Shown here: one piece after another, positions 9,950 through 18,101 of the stretch
How positions within the stretch are numbered: position 1 is the first letter of the stretch
How the letters are laid out: every line of letters begins with the position of its first letter
Source: Mesobacterium_A hydrothermale
GTDB lineage: Bacteria > Pseudomonadota > Alphaproteobacteria > Rhodobacterales > Rhodobacteraceae
Length of the DNA stretch: 64,000 bases
Direction of reading: 5' to 3'
NCBI RefSeq assembly: GCF_035818635.1
Contig: NZ_JAYLLH010000002.1
Location: forward strand, 213,388-277,387
Program-made: the position numbers and the translations under genes
Notes under the pieces: model-generated
What the model saw: only the letters and a program-made list of their open reading frames with translations
What the model was told of the DNA's origin: nothing
Database searches by the model: none

Positions 9950-10641
9950 GCTATGACCTTTGCCTGCGCATCCGAGAGGTCGGGGTGAGGGGCGACCTCG
10001 AGCGTGACCTCGGAATGCCACTCGTTGTCGTCGTCTGCCGACGTGTCGTTCTCCCGTGATCCTCGGATCCTGAGCATTCGAGAAAGCAGGAAGTCCTTGA
10101 AGCACTCGTCGTTCAGACAGAACGCTCGCGTGTGCCAGCGGAAGCCGTCGAACGCGATGGCATGGGGCGCCATCCAGCGCCAGCGCGGCTCGGGGCTGGA
10201 CAGGGACTGGTACTTGACCTCGATCGCCTCGGACCGGCGGATGGCGCCGACGACGGAACGAAGCGTCACCGGATCGACGCCACGCACCGGCGTCGGGGCG
10301 GACGCGTAGGGCGGGAGATTGGCTATCCAGGAGTCCTCCCGGTCGAGGATCCCGTCAGAGAGTGAGCGTAGCTGCGCGAGGTAGCGGCTCGCATCTGGCT
10401 CGAGGAACTGCGCCTTGAAGTCCGAGCCGCGGACATAGGTCCGCGCGCTCTTGTCGTAGACCATGTTGTCCGGTGCGAAGCCAATGTAGCGGTTCAGGTC
10501 GGTGGACGCTTGGTTCACCGAGACCCCGAACTGGTCCATCAGATCGCTGCGGTTCACATGTCCCTCCCAGAACAGGCGGAACTCTATGAACTCAAGGCGT
10601 TGCTCGACGCCCCAGCGAAGTTCCGACCTGTCGTTTTCCAT
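9950..10641 (-). pseudogene. WYL-domain transcriptional regulator, 3' end cut by the IS
   Basis: About 231 native residues: an N-terminal winged helix (WGVEQRLEFIEFRLFWEG, then QFGVSVNQASTDLNRY) followed by a WYL-type ligand-sensing domain (AIEVKYQSLSS, HAIAFDGFRWHTRAFC). The frame runs into the IS, which supplies three foreign residues and a TAA at 9934-9936, so the normal C-terminal domain is lost; relatives run to about 290-300 residues. Regulators of this kind (BrxR, CapW) repress phage-defence operons and respond to DNA damage or infection. It has the same strand as the hsdR remnant, so it probably controlled the restriction operon that the IS-linked deletion removed. Confidence 0.85.
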
Positions 10642-10797
10642 TACAATCCCCGGCTCGGGCAGTGCGCACCCTAACTATGCGCGCCCATTTTCTGGGCCTA
10701 AGCCGAGGCTAGCCGAGCCGGGGATGTGGCGCAATCGAAATGCGTCGCAAATCAGAGCTTTGGAGCGACACCACGGGTCGGGAGAAAGAGGGTGTCG

Positions 10798-11001
10798 TCA
10801 GTAGGCCGGGACGCCCTGATCGGAAGTGGCATTCATCACGTCGCGTTCGAAGGCCTCGATATCGGCGATACGATAGACGACGCGCCCTCCGATCTTCATG
10901 TATGCAGGACCTTCGCCGGCCCACCGCCACCGCTCCAGGGTGCGGTGCGAAATGGTCCAGCGTTCCGCCAGTTCTTTCTGGTTCAAGCAGGTTGGTTTCA
11001 T
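10798..11001 (-). CDS. excisionase/AlpA-like helix-turn-helix protein
   Basis: A 67-residue DNA-binding protein with the MerR-like excisionase fold: CLNQKELAERWTISHRTLER forms the helix-turn-helix and IGGRVVYRIADIEAFERD the wing and following helix. Such small proteins direct excision of integrated elements or control their genes. It lies upstream of the WYL regulator on the same strand. The start is an ATG at 10999-11001 preceded by an AGGAGA-like site. Its presence supports an integrative-element origin of this island; no integrase is seen next to it. Confidence 0.75.
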   Translation of the reverse strand: MKPTCLNQKELAERWTISHRTLERWRWAGEGPAYMKIGGRVVYRIADIEAFERDVMNATSDQGVPAY

Positions 11002-11705
11002 AATCGTCTCCTTTTTCGCAACTCACAGCGGCTGCAGGAGGACGAAGGCGTGAAAGAAAAAGAGAGGCAAGTCAGTGTCTTGAGGCGCTGTGCGCAAAGG
11101 AGCCGCGGCCGCGCAGAGCCATCAACGCACCCGGTGAGAGCGAGAGAAAGCAATCGTATCGGACGCTATTCTTGGAGAAACGTGGCAAGTGGCAGGGCTT
11201 CGAACCTGCCCGCTGAGCGGAGTTTTTGCGTATCGCCTTCCCTCCGCCACTATCACCCTTTCGAACCTGTTTAGGTCGCCGGTCCGAGGCGAATTTTCTC
11301 CTGTTTTCAAAGGGGTTTGCCGGATGGGTGCGAACCGCTGAGACGCAGGCGCGCAGCGTTTTCCGTCTCTGAATGGCCTCTCGTCTCTGGTCGGGCGAAC
11401 CGCGCCGATTTCGGTTCGGTCGAAGTTTTCCTCGCCTTTACAATTGCTTGACTCGCAACCCCGCCAAAACTGCGCGCTATGTTTCCATCGCTATCGACCG
11501 AAACAGAGACCAAACATGCAGGAGGCGTAGCCGATAGGTGCGCTGGCAGAACGGCGCGTAGCGGTGGCGGTGTCCGCACATGGCGACAACCGGAAAACCT
11601 CGACGACAAAAGGACTTGAACTCGTTAGCGTTACAAGGCGCAGGCGGTAGTCAACGGCCTGTGCGAACCAGCCATCAGCGTTTGGAACGATTTTCAGGAG
11701 AGTGC
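11002..11705. other. 704-base region without a supported gene
   Basis: Frames here have island-atypical composition and no family resemblance. The part at 11175-11280 holds an imperfect hairpin (GGCAGG / CCTGCC around TTCGAA), a second TTCGAA, and the word CCTTCCCTCCGCCACT (11236-11251) that also occurs near 6253. These look like tRNA arms but do not fold into a canonical tRNA. A TTGACT hexamer at 11448-11453 might be a -35 element for the phosphoesterase gene; no convincing -10 follows. Confidence 0.4.
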
Positions 11706-12644
11706 ATGGGAACAGTTGATATCATCCCCGACATCCACGGGCAGATCGCCAAACTACGAGGAGCGCTCGATGCCCTCGGATGGCGGCGGAATGCGGCGGG
11801 CTGGATCCATGCCGACCCGGAGCGGACCATCGTCTTTTTGGGCGACTTCATCGACCGCGGACCGGAAAACCGGGCTGTGATTCACTTGGTGCGCGACATG
11901 ATCGACAGCGGCAAGGCCCGCGCGATCATGGGCAACCACGAGTTCAATGCCCTTCACTTCCACACGGCCCACCCCGAGACTGGCCAGCCCCTCCGCGCTC
12001 ATTCCGAGAAGAACCTGCGCCAGCACGCAAGCTTCCTGGCGGAGTTCCCGGTCGACGCCGGCGAGACACGTGAGGCGTTGGCTTGGATGCGCAGCCTCCC
12101 GCTTTTTCTTGAGTCCGAGGGGTTTCGCGCTGTGCATGCTTGCTGGGTCGACCCCACGATCGACCGCGTCCGCGCGCTCACCGACAATGGCGTTCTGTCT
12201 GAAGAGCAGCTGATACGAGCGGCTGACCCTGCCGACGAGCTTTTCCACCTTGCCGAGGAAATCACGAAGGGGCCCGAGCACAAGCTTCCCGAAGGGTTTG
12301 CGTTCCGCGACAAGGACGGCACCCACCGCGATCATGTCCGACTGCAATGGTGGAATGCAGAGGCCCGGACCTGGCGTGACATCGCAATCTCGGTGCCTGA
12401 TCCGGATGATCTGCCCGATGTCCCACTACCGGGAAGCCTGATGGCGCAAACCTATCCCACCCACGAACGCCCCGTCTTCTTCGGTCACTACTGGCTCAGC
12501 GGCGATCCGGTCCTGCAGGCTCCGAACGCGCTGTGCCTCGACTATTCCGCCGGCAAGGATGGGCCGCTGGTCACATACGAACTGCACCCGGATGAGACGT
12601 TGCTTTCTCCAGACCGGGTTCGGCCTCACCAGATCCCTGACTGA
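11706..12644 (+). CDS. PPP-type metallophosphoesterase
   Basis: A 312-residue phosphoesterase of the calcineurin-like (PPP) superfamily. The metal-binding motifs are in order: PDIHG (residues 8-12), GDFIDRG near 45 and GNHE near 78, with later histidine regions (VHACW, FFGHYW) completing the site. Relatives dephosphorylate proteins or cleave diadenosine tetraphosphate; which applies is not clear. I chose the ATG at 11706 because GGAGAG stands just upstream and the catalytic fold begins at once; an earlier start at 11580 would add 42 residues of low-complexity sequence. It stands alone on its strand. Confidence 0.85.
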   Translation: MGTVDIIPDIHGQIAKLRGALDALGWRRNAAGWIHADPERTIVFLGDFIDRGPENRAVIHLVRDMIDSGKARAIMGNHEFNALHFHTAHPETGQPLRAHSEKNLRQHASFLAEFPVDAGETREALAWMRSLPLFLESEGFRAVHACWVDPTIDRVRALTDNGVLSEEQLIRAADPADELFHLAEEITKGPEHKLPEGFAFRDKDGTHRDHVRLQWWNAEARTWRDIAISVPDPDDLPDVPLPGSLMAQTYPTHERPVFFGHYWLSGDPVLQAPNALCLDYSAGKDGPLVTYELHPDETLLSPDRVRPHQIPD

Positions 12645-12653
12645 TCCTTCGCC

Positions 12654-13022
12654 TCAGTCGAACACCCGCTGTGGCTGATCCTCCCAAGGAAGCGAGGCGA
12701 CAAAGCAAAGATCGTAGAGGCTGATCGCGCAGGGCTCGCGACACACGACCAGCCGCTCGAGAACATCCGGCGCCAGCCAAGCGAGGCGCAGGAGGCGGCT
12801 GACATAACGGTCGGAGAGGCCCTCCTCGGAGGCGAGATCGGCGATGGTGGCGACCTCGCCGCGCTCCATGCGCTGCCGCCATGCCCATGCCCGGCCGATG
12901 GCGCGCAGCACGCGCGGATCCTGTCCCGGCGGCGGGTCCGGCGTCTCGATGTCCTTCGGTGGCAGGATGCGCGGCCGTCCGCCGCGCTTGCGGACCGTGA
13001 GCGGGATGTGGACGCGGATCAC
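12654..13022 (-). CDS. recombinase-associated ParB/HTH-like protein at island edge
   Basis: About 122 residues. After a basic start (TVRKRGGRPRILPP) comes a helical HTH-like segment (IADLASEEGLSDRYVSRLLR) and a conserved end (SLPWEDQPQRVF). In alphaproteobacteria proteins of this kind lie directly beside a large serine recombinase and a DUF2924 gene. Here the recombinase is missing: the region where it should be begins with the xylulokinase fragment. The GTG at 13020-13022 may not be the native start, because the rearrangement junction falls within a few bases of it. Confidence 0.65.
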   Translation of the reverse strand: MIRVHIPLTVRKRGGRPRILPPKDIETPDPPPGQDPRVLRAIGRAWAWRQRMERGEVATIADLASEEGLSDRYVSRLLRLAWLAPDVLERLVVCREPCAISLYDLCFVASLPWEDQPQRVFD

Positions 13023-13026
13023 CGGG

Positions 13027-13539
13027 CAGAGCGCGGCAGATTTGACCGGTGCACTGGGCGATCACTTGCAATCCCCGGGGGCGGTGATGTTTCACCCCTA
13101 CCTGTCGGGTGAACGCACGCCGCACAATGATGCCACCCTGCGCGGTGCCTTTACCGGCTTGTCCACGAGTACCACGGTTGCAGATCTGACCCGCGCGGTG
13201 CTGGAAGGCGTGGCCTATGCGCTGCGCGATTGCGCCGAAGCGCTGAAAGCCACCGGCAGCAGGTTCGACCAGATTCTTGCCATTGGTGGTGGCAGCCGGT
13301 CGGATTATTGGCTGCACCTGCTGGCGACTGTTCTGAAAGTGCGGCTGCATCGTCCAGACGGGGGGGAATTCGGTGCTGCGCTGGGGGCGGCCCGGCTTGC
13401 GATCTGCGCGGCGACGGGGGCCGCGCCGGAAGCCGTGATGACCGCGCCGGACACCTGTCAGATCTTTGACCCTGTCCCGGAGCTGCGGTCCGCCTTTGAC
13501 GATGCGTACGAAAGGTTCCGCACATCCGTACCATCCTGA
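13027..13539 (+). pseudogene. xylB: xylulokinase-type FGGY kinase, 3' fragment only
   Basis: About 170 residues matching the C-terminal ATPase lobe of FGGY sugar kinases, closest to xylulokinase: FHPYLSGERTPHND, then AVLEGVAYALRD, then AIGGGSRSDYW and a C-terminal helix. The N-terminal sugar-binding lobe (about 300 residues in full enzymes of ~480) is absent. Similarity stops abruptly near 13027 at the helper gene of the island. The neighbouring ROK repressor and sugar transporter suggest that the intact gene belonged to this sugar locus. The missing 5' part may lie on the other side of the island, outside the window, or be deleted. Confidence 0.85.
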
Positions 13540-13556
13540 CGCGCAGGCCGGGCCGG

Positions 13557-14765
13557 TTATCGGGCCAGCCCCGCATTCGTGTTCAGGAAAAACTGCTTCA
13601 GAACCGGCGAACTGGCTGAACCTACGGCCCGGGCGTTTGCGCCGACGCTGCCCGCGACGATTTCCGGCGCGATCAGCCCCCGGGTGTCCTGATTGACGAG
13701 ATAGCGCCGCACCCGCGCCACCAGTTCGTCGCGAACCGGGGCGGGAAAGGCACCGTCGATCACGATGGCTTCGAAGTCGATCACCGAACAGACCGACAGC
13801 GCCGCCTTGGCAAGTTCTTGCGCGGTTTCCCCGATCCACGGCTCGACATAGCGCATCAGGCCAGACCAGTCCTGCGGCTGTTGCCACAATACGATCGGGT
13901 CGATCCTGACCTGTACCAGCCGCGATTCCAGCAGGTGGATCGACGCCACGTCGATCAACTGGCGGCTCTCCCCCAGCGGTCCGGTGGTGCGCAACGATCC
14001 CAGCGCACCTGCGTTGCCCTGATTGCCTTCGAACACCGAACCGTTCATCACCACCCCGCCGCCGATGAAAGAGCCGATGAAGAAATACGCGTAGTCGTGG
14101 AACCCCTTGTTGCTGCCAAAAAGATGTTCGGCCTGGCACGCGGCAGTGGCATCGTTGACCACATAGACCGGAAGGTCGCTGAACCGCGCCACCTCTTGCG
14201 CAAAATTGATGTCTTTCCAATTGCGGAAGTTTTCGGCGTTGGGGCCGGTCAGGTCATGCCATTTCCACAACTCGAACGGGGTGCCGATGCCGATGCCGCA
14301 AATCCTGTCCAGTACGGGGCCGGGAAGGTCCGACAGAAGATCGGTCAGCCCGGTTTCCAGGAACCGGAACACAGAGTCGGGAAAGGCAATGTCGTAGGTC
14401 GTGTGCAACTGCTGCCGTGTCGTGCCGACAAAATCCTGCAACAGCAGGTCCGCACCGCGCCGCCCGATCCGCATGCCGATGGAAAACACGCCGTCCGGGG
14501 CCAGTTGCATCGGGATCGAAGGTTTGCCAACGCGCCCGCGCACCGGGTCGCCCCGCATCAGCATGCCGTCCTTTTCCAGCCGCCGCAGGATGATCGACGC
14601 AGTCTGCGGTGACAGCCCCGTCAGCCGGGCAAGATCGGCACCGGGCAGGCCGCCGTGGCGCTGAAGCATCGACAGGATAAGCCGTTCGTTGTGATCCCGG
14701 ACACCCGCCTGGTTCACCCCGCTTACCATCTCTTTGATCTTCGCGCTCTCCATGGCACGGACCAT
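13557..14765 (-). CDS. ROK-family transcriptional repressor of the sugar operon
   Basis: 402 residues. A winged helix-turn-helix fills residues ~25-85 (ADLARLTGLSPQTASIILRR), followed by a ROK sugar-kinase-like domain with the glycine-rich segment FIGGGVVMNG and GNQGNAGALG. The zinc-binding Cys cluster of many ROK kinases is missing, which is common in the purely regulatory members. It should bind an operator and release it when its sugar binds. It is divergent from the ABC transporter genes with a 172-base gap that holds an AT-rich palindrome. ATG at 14763-14765 has GGGAGG five bases upstream. It converges on the xylB fragment, with 17 bases between. Confidence 0.88.
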   Translation of the reverse strand: MVRAMESAKIKEMVSGVNQAGVRDHNERLILSMLQRHGGLPGADLARLTGLSPQTASIILRRLEKDGMLMRGDPVRGRVGKPSIPMQLAPDGVFSIGMRIGRRGADLLLQDFVGTTRQQLHTTYDIAFPDSVFRFLETGLTDLLSDLPGPVLDRICGIGIGTPFELWKWHDLTGPNAENFRNWKDINFAQEVARFSDLPVYVVNDATAACQAEHLFGSNKGFHDYAYFFIGSFIGGGVVMNGSVFEGNQGNAGALGSLRTTGPLGESRQLIDVASIHLLESRLVQVRIDPIVLWQQPQDWSGLMRYVEPWIGETAQELAKAALSVCSVIDFEAIVIDGAFPAPVRDELVARVRRYLVNQDTRGLIAPEIVAGSVGANARAVGSASSPVLKQFFLNTNAGLAR

Positions 14766-14806
14766 AGTGGCCTCCCTTTCTGTAAGAAAGATCGTTCGTT
14801 CAGATT

Positions 14807-14823
14807 AATAAATCAAGTTTATT
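14807..14823. promoter_or_regulatory. probable ROK repressor operator (palindrome)
   Basis: Inverted repeat AATAAA-TCAAG-TTTATT in an AT-rich tract inside an otherwise GC-rich genome, between the divergent repressor and the binding-protein gene. ROK repressors typically bind AT-rich palindromes. It ends seven bases before the -35 element of the putative promoter at 14830. Confidence 0.55.
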
Positions 14824-14829
14824 TATTTA

Positions 14830-14858
14830 TTGACCCGATGCCCGAATCGCGGCTATCC
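14830..14858 (+). promoter_or_regulatory. putative sigma-70 promoter of the sugar ABC operon
   Basis: TTGACC at 14830-14835 and CTATCC at 14853-14858 are separated by 17 bases. This would start transcription about 70 bases before the binding-protein ATG, just downstream of the palindrome. Confidence 0.5.
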
Positions 14859-14937
14859 CTATGGCCGATCCAAGAGATCACTCGGAGGAAGACCCCAAGT
14901 TTCGAGGGGTAGAGTTTCAAGCGTCTGGGAGGACACC

Positions 14938-15960
14938 ATGAAGAAATTCGCAACCGTTTCCGCACTCGCATTCGCCGCGATGGGCTTTGCAGGCGTTGCA
15001 AACGCAGCCGACGGGATCAGCGCCTGCCTGATCACCAAGACCGACACCAACCCGTTCTTCGTCAAGATGAAGGAAGGCGCCACCGAAGCCGCCAATGCAG
15101 CGGGTGTCAACCTGTCGACCTATGCCGGCAAGATCGATGGCGACGTCGAAAGCCAGATCGCCGCGGTGGAAAGCTGCGTTGCCAGTGGCGCCAAGGGCAT
15201 CCTGATCACCCCGTCCGACAGCCGCGCGCTGGCGCCGGTCGTGACGATGGCGCGCGAAAATGGCCTGCTGGTCATCGCGCTCGACACCCCGTTCGAGCCG
15301 ACGGACGTGGCCGACGCCACCTTTGCCACCGACAACTTCAAGGCCGGCGTGCTGATCGGTGAATGGGCCAAGGCCAAGATGGGCGCGGATGCCGCCAACG
15401 CGAAAATCGCGCTGCTGGACCTGAACGCCTCCGAAGTCTCTGTCGACTATCTGCGCGACAACGGCTTCCTTCAGGGCTTTGGCATCGACATCAAGGACCC
15501 GACCGACATCGGTGACGAAGACGATCCCCGCATTGTCGGTAACGACGTGACCAACGGCAACGAAGAGGGCGGCCGCACCGCCATGGAAAACCTGTTGCAG
15601 ATCGATCCGGGCGTCAACCTGGTCTACACCATCAACGAACCCGCCGCTGCCGGTGCCTATGAGGCGCTGAAGGCCGCGGGTCGTGAAAAAGACGTGCTGA
15701 TCGTGTCTGTCGATGGCGGCTGCCCCGGCGTCCAGAACATTGCCGAAGGCGTCATCGGCGCCACCTCGATGCAGTTCCCGCTGCTGATGGCATCGAAGGG
15801 CATCGACGCGATCGTCGACTGGGCCAACAACGGCACGAAGCCGGCGAACACCCCCGGCCTCGATTTCTTCAACACCGGGGTCGAACTGATCACCGACCAG
15901 CCGGTCGACGGCATCCCGTCGCTGTCCTCGGAAGAGGGCCTGAAGAAGTGCTGGGGCTGA
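14938..15960 (+). CDS. frcB: sugar ABC transporter, periplasmic binding protein (FrcB-like)
   Basis: 340 residues. A Sec signal peptide (MKKFATVSALAFAAMGFAG then ANA|AD) precedes a periplasmic binding-protein fold of the ribose/xylose/fructose class: ITKTDTNPFFVKMKEG at the start of the mature chain, ILITPSDSRALAP, ALDTPFEP, ATDNFKAG and VDGGCPG. The matched words are those I associate with the fructose-binding protein FrcB of rhizobia, but the adjoining xylulokinase fragment leaves xylose or another ketose possible. GGAGG lies nine bases before the ATG at 14938. First gene of a three-gene operon; a strong hairpin follows it. Confidence 0.85.
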   Translation: MKKFATVSALAFAAMGFAGVANAADGISACLITKTDTNPFFVKMKEGATEAANAAGVNLSTYAGKIDGDVESQIAAVESCVASGAKGILITPSDSRALAPVVTMARENGLLVIALDTPFEPTDVADATFATDNFKAGVLIGEWAKAKMGADAANAKIALLDLNASEVSVDYLRDNGFLQGFGIDIKDPTDIGDEDDPRIVGNDVTNGNEEGGRTAMENLLQIDPGVNLVYTINEPAAAGAYEALKAAGREKDVLIVSVDGGCPGVQNIAEGVIGATSMQFPLLMASKGIDAIVDWANNGTKPANTPGLDFFNTGVELITDQPVDGIPSLSSEEGLKKCWG

Positions 15961-15974
15961 TCGCCTGAGCGTTT

Positions 15975-16013
15975 CGGGAAGGGGTGTTGCACCCCTTCCC
16001 GATTTTCCTTTTT
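15975..16013 (+). terminator. hairpin with T-tract between frcB and frcC
   Basis: A perfect 12-bp stem CGGGAAGGGGTG / CACCCCTTCCCG with a TTG loop is followed by ATTTTCCTTTTT. It lies 14 bases after the binding-protein stop and before the permease. It probably ends part of the transcripts or protects the binding-protein mRNA, so that the binding protein is made in excess of the membrane parts. Confidence 0.75.
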
Positions 16014-16073
16014 CGAATTCGCTTTTGACGCATACGCGTTCCATGGCCCATGCTGTGGACGGAGGGCCCCGCC

Positions 16074-17156
16074 ATGACTGATGCACCAGACAAACCAAGA
16101 GCGCCTCAGGATTTCGAGCGCGCCCTTGATCAAAGCGACACCCGCGTCGCCCAGTTCAAACACGACAAACGCACGCCGTTGGACAAGGTGCAGCACGTAC
16201 TGCACAACAACCCGACGCTGGTGCCGGTGATTGTCCTTTTGATCAGCCTTGTCGCCTTTGGCTTGATCGCGGGCGGGCGGTTCTTTTCCGCGTTCAACCT
16301 GACCCTGATCATGCAGCAGGTGTCGATCATCGGCATCCTGGCCGCGGCGCAAAGCATGATCATCATCACAGCAGGTATCGACCTGTCGGTGGCCGCGATC
16401 ATGGTGTTGATGTCGGTCATCATGGGCAACCTGGCCGTCAACATGGGTGTGCCGTCGGTTCTGGCGATCCTTGTCGGCTTTGCCGGGGGCCTGGGCGCGG
16501 GGCTGATGAACGGGCTTCTGATCACCAAGGTGAAACTGCCGCCCTTCATCACGACGCTCGGCACCTGGTCGATCTTTTTCGCGCTGAACCTTTGGCTTTC
16601 GGGGGCGCAGTCGATCCGCAGCCAGGACATCGACGCCAACGCGCCATTCCTGAAATTCTTTGGCGAGGCGATCAAGATCGGCAACGCGCGCATTACCTTT
16701 GGCGTGATCCTGATGATCCTTGTCTTTGTAGTGCTGTGGTACATGCTGAACAAGACCGCCTGGGGCCGCCACGTCTATGCCATCGGCGATGACATGGAAG
16801 CGGCGGAACTGGCCGGGATCCGCACCCAGCGCACCCTGATTTCCGTCTACATGCTGGCCGGGCTGGTCTGCGCCATCGCGGGCTGGGCCTCGATCGGGCG
16901 GGTCGGGTCGATTTCCCCGCAGTCGTTCTACGAAGGCAACCTGCAATCCATCACCGCCGTGGTGATCGGGGGGATCTCTTTGTTCGGCGGGCGCGGCTCG
17001 ATCCTTGGGGCGCTGTTCGGCGCGCTGATCGTCGGCGTGTTTCAATCCGGGCTGCGCATGGCCGGGGTTGACGTGCTGTGGCAGGTCTTTGCCATCGGTT
17101 GGCTTATCATCATCGCGGTCGCCATCGACCAATGGATCAGAAGGGTTTCGGCATAA
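16074..17156 (+). CDS. frcC: sugar ABC transporter permease (FrcC-like)
   Basis: 360 residues of an RbsC/FrcC-type inner-membrane permease with about eight to ten hydrophobic segments after a ~50-residue charged cytoplasmic N-terminus. Family words include AAAQSMIIITAGIDLSV, AGIRTQRT near the coupling helix, and AVVIGGISLFGGRGSI. It forms the channel for the sugar delivered by the binding protein. I place the start at the ATG of 16074, where GGAGG stands eight bases upstream, rather than at an earlier in-frame ATG. Its stop overlaps the start of the ATPase gene (TAATG). Confidence 0.88.
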   Translation: MTDAPDKPRAPQDFERALDQSDTRVAQFKHDKRTPLDKVQHVLHNNPTLVPVIVLLISLVAFGLIAGGRFFSAFNLTLIMQQVSIIGILAAAQSMIIITAGIDLSVAAIMVLMSVIMGNLAVNMGVPSVLAILVGFAGGLGAGLMNGLLITKVKLPPFITTLGTWSIFFALNLWLSGAQSIRSQDIDANAPFLKFFGEAIKIGNARITFGVILMILVFVVLWYMLNKTAWGRHVYAIGDDMEAAELAGIRTQRTLISVYMLAGLVCAIAGWASIGRVGSISPQSFYEGNLQSITAVVIGGISLFGGRGSILGALFGALIVGVFQSGLRMAGVDVLWQVFAIGWLIIIAVAIDQWIRRVSA

Positions 17157-17932
17157 TGTCTACTCCAGTCGTACAAGCCCGCGGGATCGTGAAGCGCTAT
17201 GGCCACGTCACCGCGATCGACCACTCGGATTTCGAACTGCGCGCCGGGGAAATCCTTGCGGTGATCGGCGACAACGGGGCGGGCAAGTCGTCCATCGTCA
17301 AGGCGATCTGCGGCGCGGTGCAGCCCGACGACGGCGAAATCCTGATCGAAGGCAAGCCGGTAAGGTTCTCTTCTCCCATTGAGGCACGCGAGATGGGGAT
17401 CGAGATCGTCTATCAGAACCTCGCCCTTTCGCCGGCCTTGTCCATCGCGGACAACATGTTCACGGGACGCGAGATCCGCAAGAAAGGCATCCTGGGCGAC
17501 GTGTTCCGCATGCTGGACAAGCCCGCGATGGAGGAATTCGCCCGGGCCAAGCTGAACGAACTGGGCCTGATGACGGTGCAGTCGATCAAGCAACCGGTCG
17601 AAACCCTGTCCGGCGGTCAGCGCCAGGGCGTCGCGGTGGCCCGCGCGGCGGCCTTTGCCACCAAGTTCATCATCATGGACGAACCGACTGCCGCCCTGGG
17701 CGTGAAGGAAAGCCGCCGGGTACTGGAACTGATCAAGGACGTGCGGGCGCGGGGCATTCCGATCATTCTGATCAGCCACAACATGCCCCATGTGTTCGAG
17801 GTGGCGGACCGTATCCACATCCATCGCCTGGGCAAACGCCTGTGCACGATCGACCCGAAGGACTACACGATGTCTGACGCGGTGGCGTTCATGACCGGTG
17901 CCAAGGAACCTCCGGCACAGGACGCGGCCTGA
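17156..17932 (+). CDS. frcA: sugar ABC transporter ATPase, single domain (FrcA-like)
   Basis: 258 residues with one ABC domain: Walker A GDNGAGKS, Q-loop region YQNLALSP, signature LSGGQRQG, Walker B FIIMDEPT and H-loop ISHNM. Xylose and ribose importers usually carry a duplicated ATPase of about 500 residues; a single-domain ATPase is the pattern of the fructose (Frc) type, which supports that assignment. The ATG at 17156 overlaps the permease stop by one base. It powers the transporter as a homodimer. Confidence 0.88.
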   Translation: MSTPVVQARGIVKRYGHVTAIDHSDFELRAGEILAVIGDNGAGKSSIVKAICGAVQPDDGEILIEGKPVRFSSPIEAREMGIEIVYQNLALSPALSIADNMFTGREIRKKGILGDVFRMLDKPAMEEFARAKLNELGLMTVQSIKQPVETLSGGQRQGVAVARAAAFATKFIIMDEPTAALGVKESRRVLELIKDVRARGIPIILISHNMPHVFEVADRIHIHRLGKRLCTIDPKDYTMSDAVAFMTGAKEPPAQDAA

Positions 17933-17961
17933 AGCGGACCTTGCTGCACCATTAACCGGAT

Positions 17962-17992
17962 CGGGCGGCAGCGGATGCCGCCCGTTTCCTTT
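17962..17992 (+). terminator. terminator of the sugar ABC operon
   Basis: A 9-bp stem CGGGCGGCA / TGCCGCCCG with a five-base loop is followed by TTTCCTTT, about 30 bases after the ATPase stop. Confidence 0.65.
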
Positions 17993-18101
17993 GATCCGTG
18001 AAGGGCGCGCGCCGGTCTTGATGGTTCAGGTCAAGAACGGCTGTCAGTCCGTTTTCTCGAAACGGTTTTCCCTTCGCACCCGTTGCGCGCCAATGCCGCG
18101 A

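Noticed and set aside
11150..11260. tRNA-like sequence with two TTCGAA loops
   Set aside because: No arrangement gave a seven-base acceptor stem together with a proper anticodon arm and a five-base T-stem; the best T-arm has an eight-base loop. At most a tRNA relic.
11580..11705. Longer start for the metallophosphoesterase
   Set aside because: The extra 42 residues lack resemblance, while GGAGAG right before 11706 and the immediate start of the catalytic fold favour the shorter protein.
15657..17132. 491-residue open frame antisense to the sugar permease
   Set aside because: Composition (His, Asp, Arg and Gln rich) is that of a mirror frame in high-GC DNA; the plus strand holds clear ABC transporter genes with ribosome sites.
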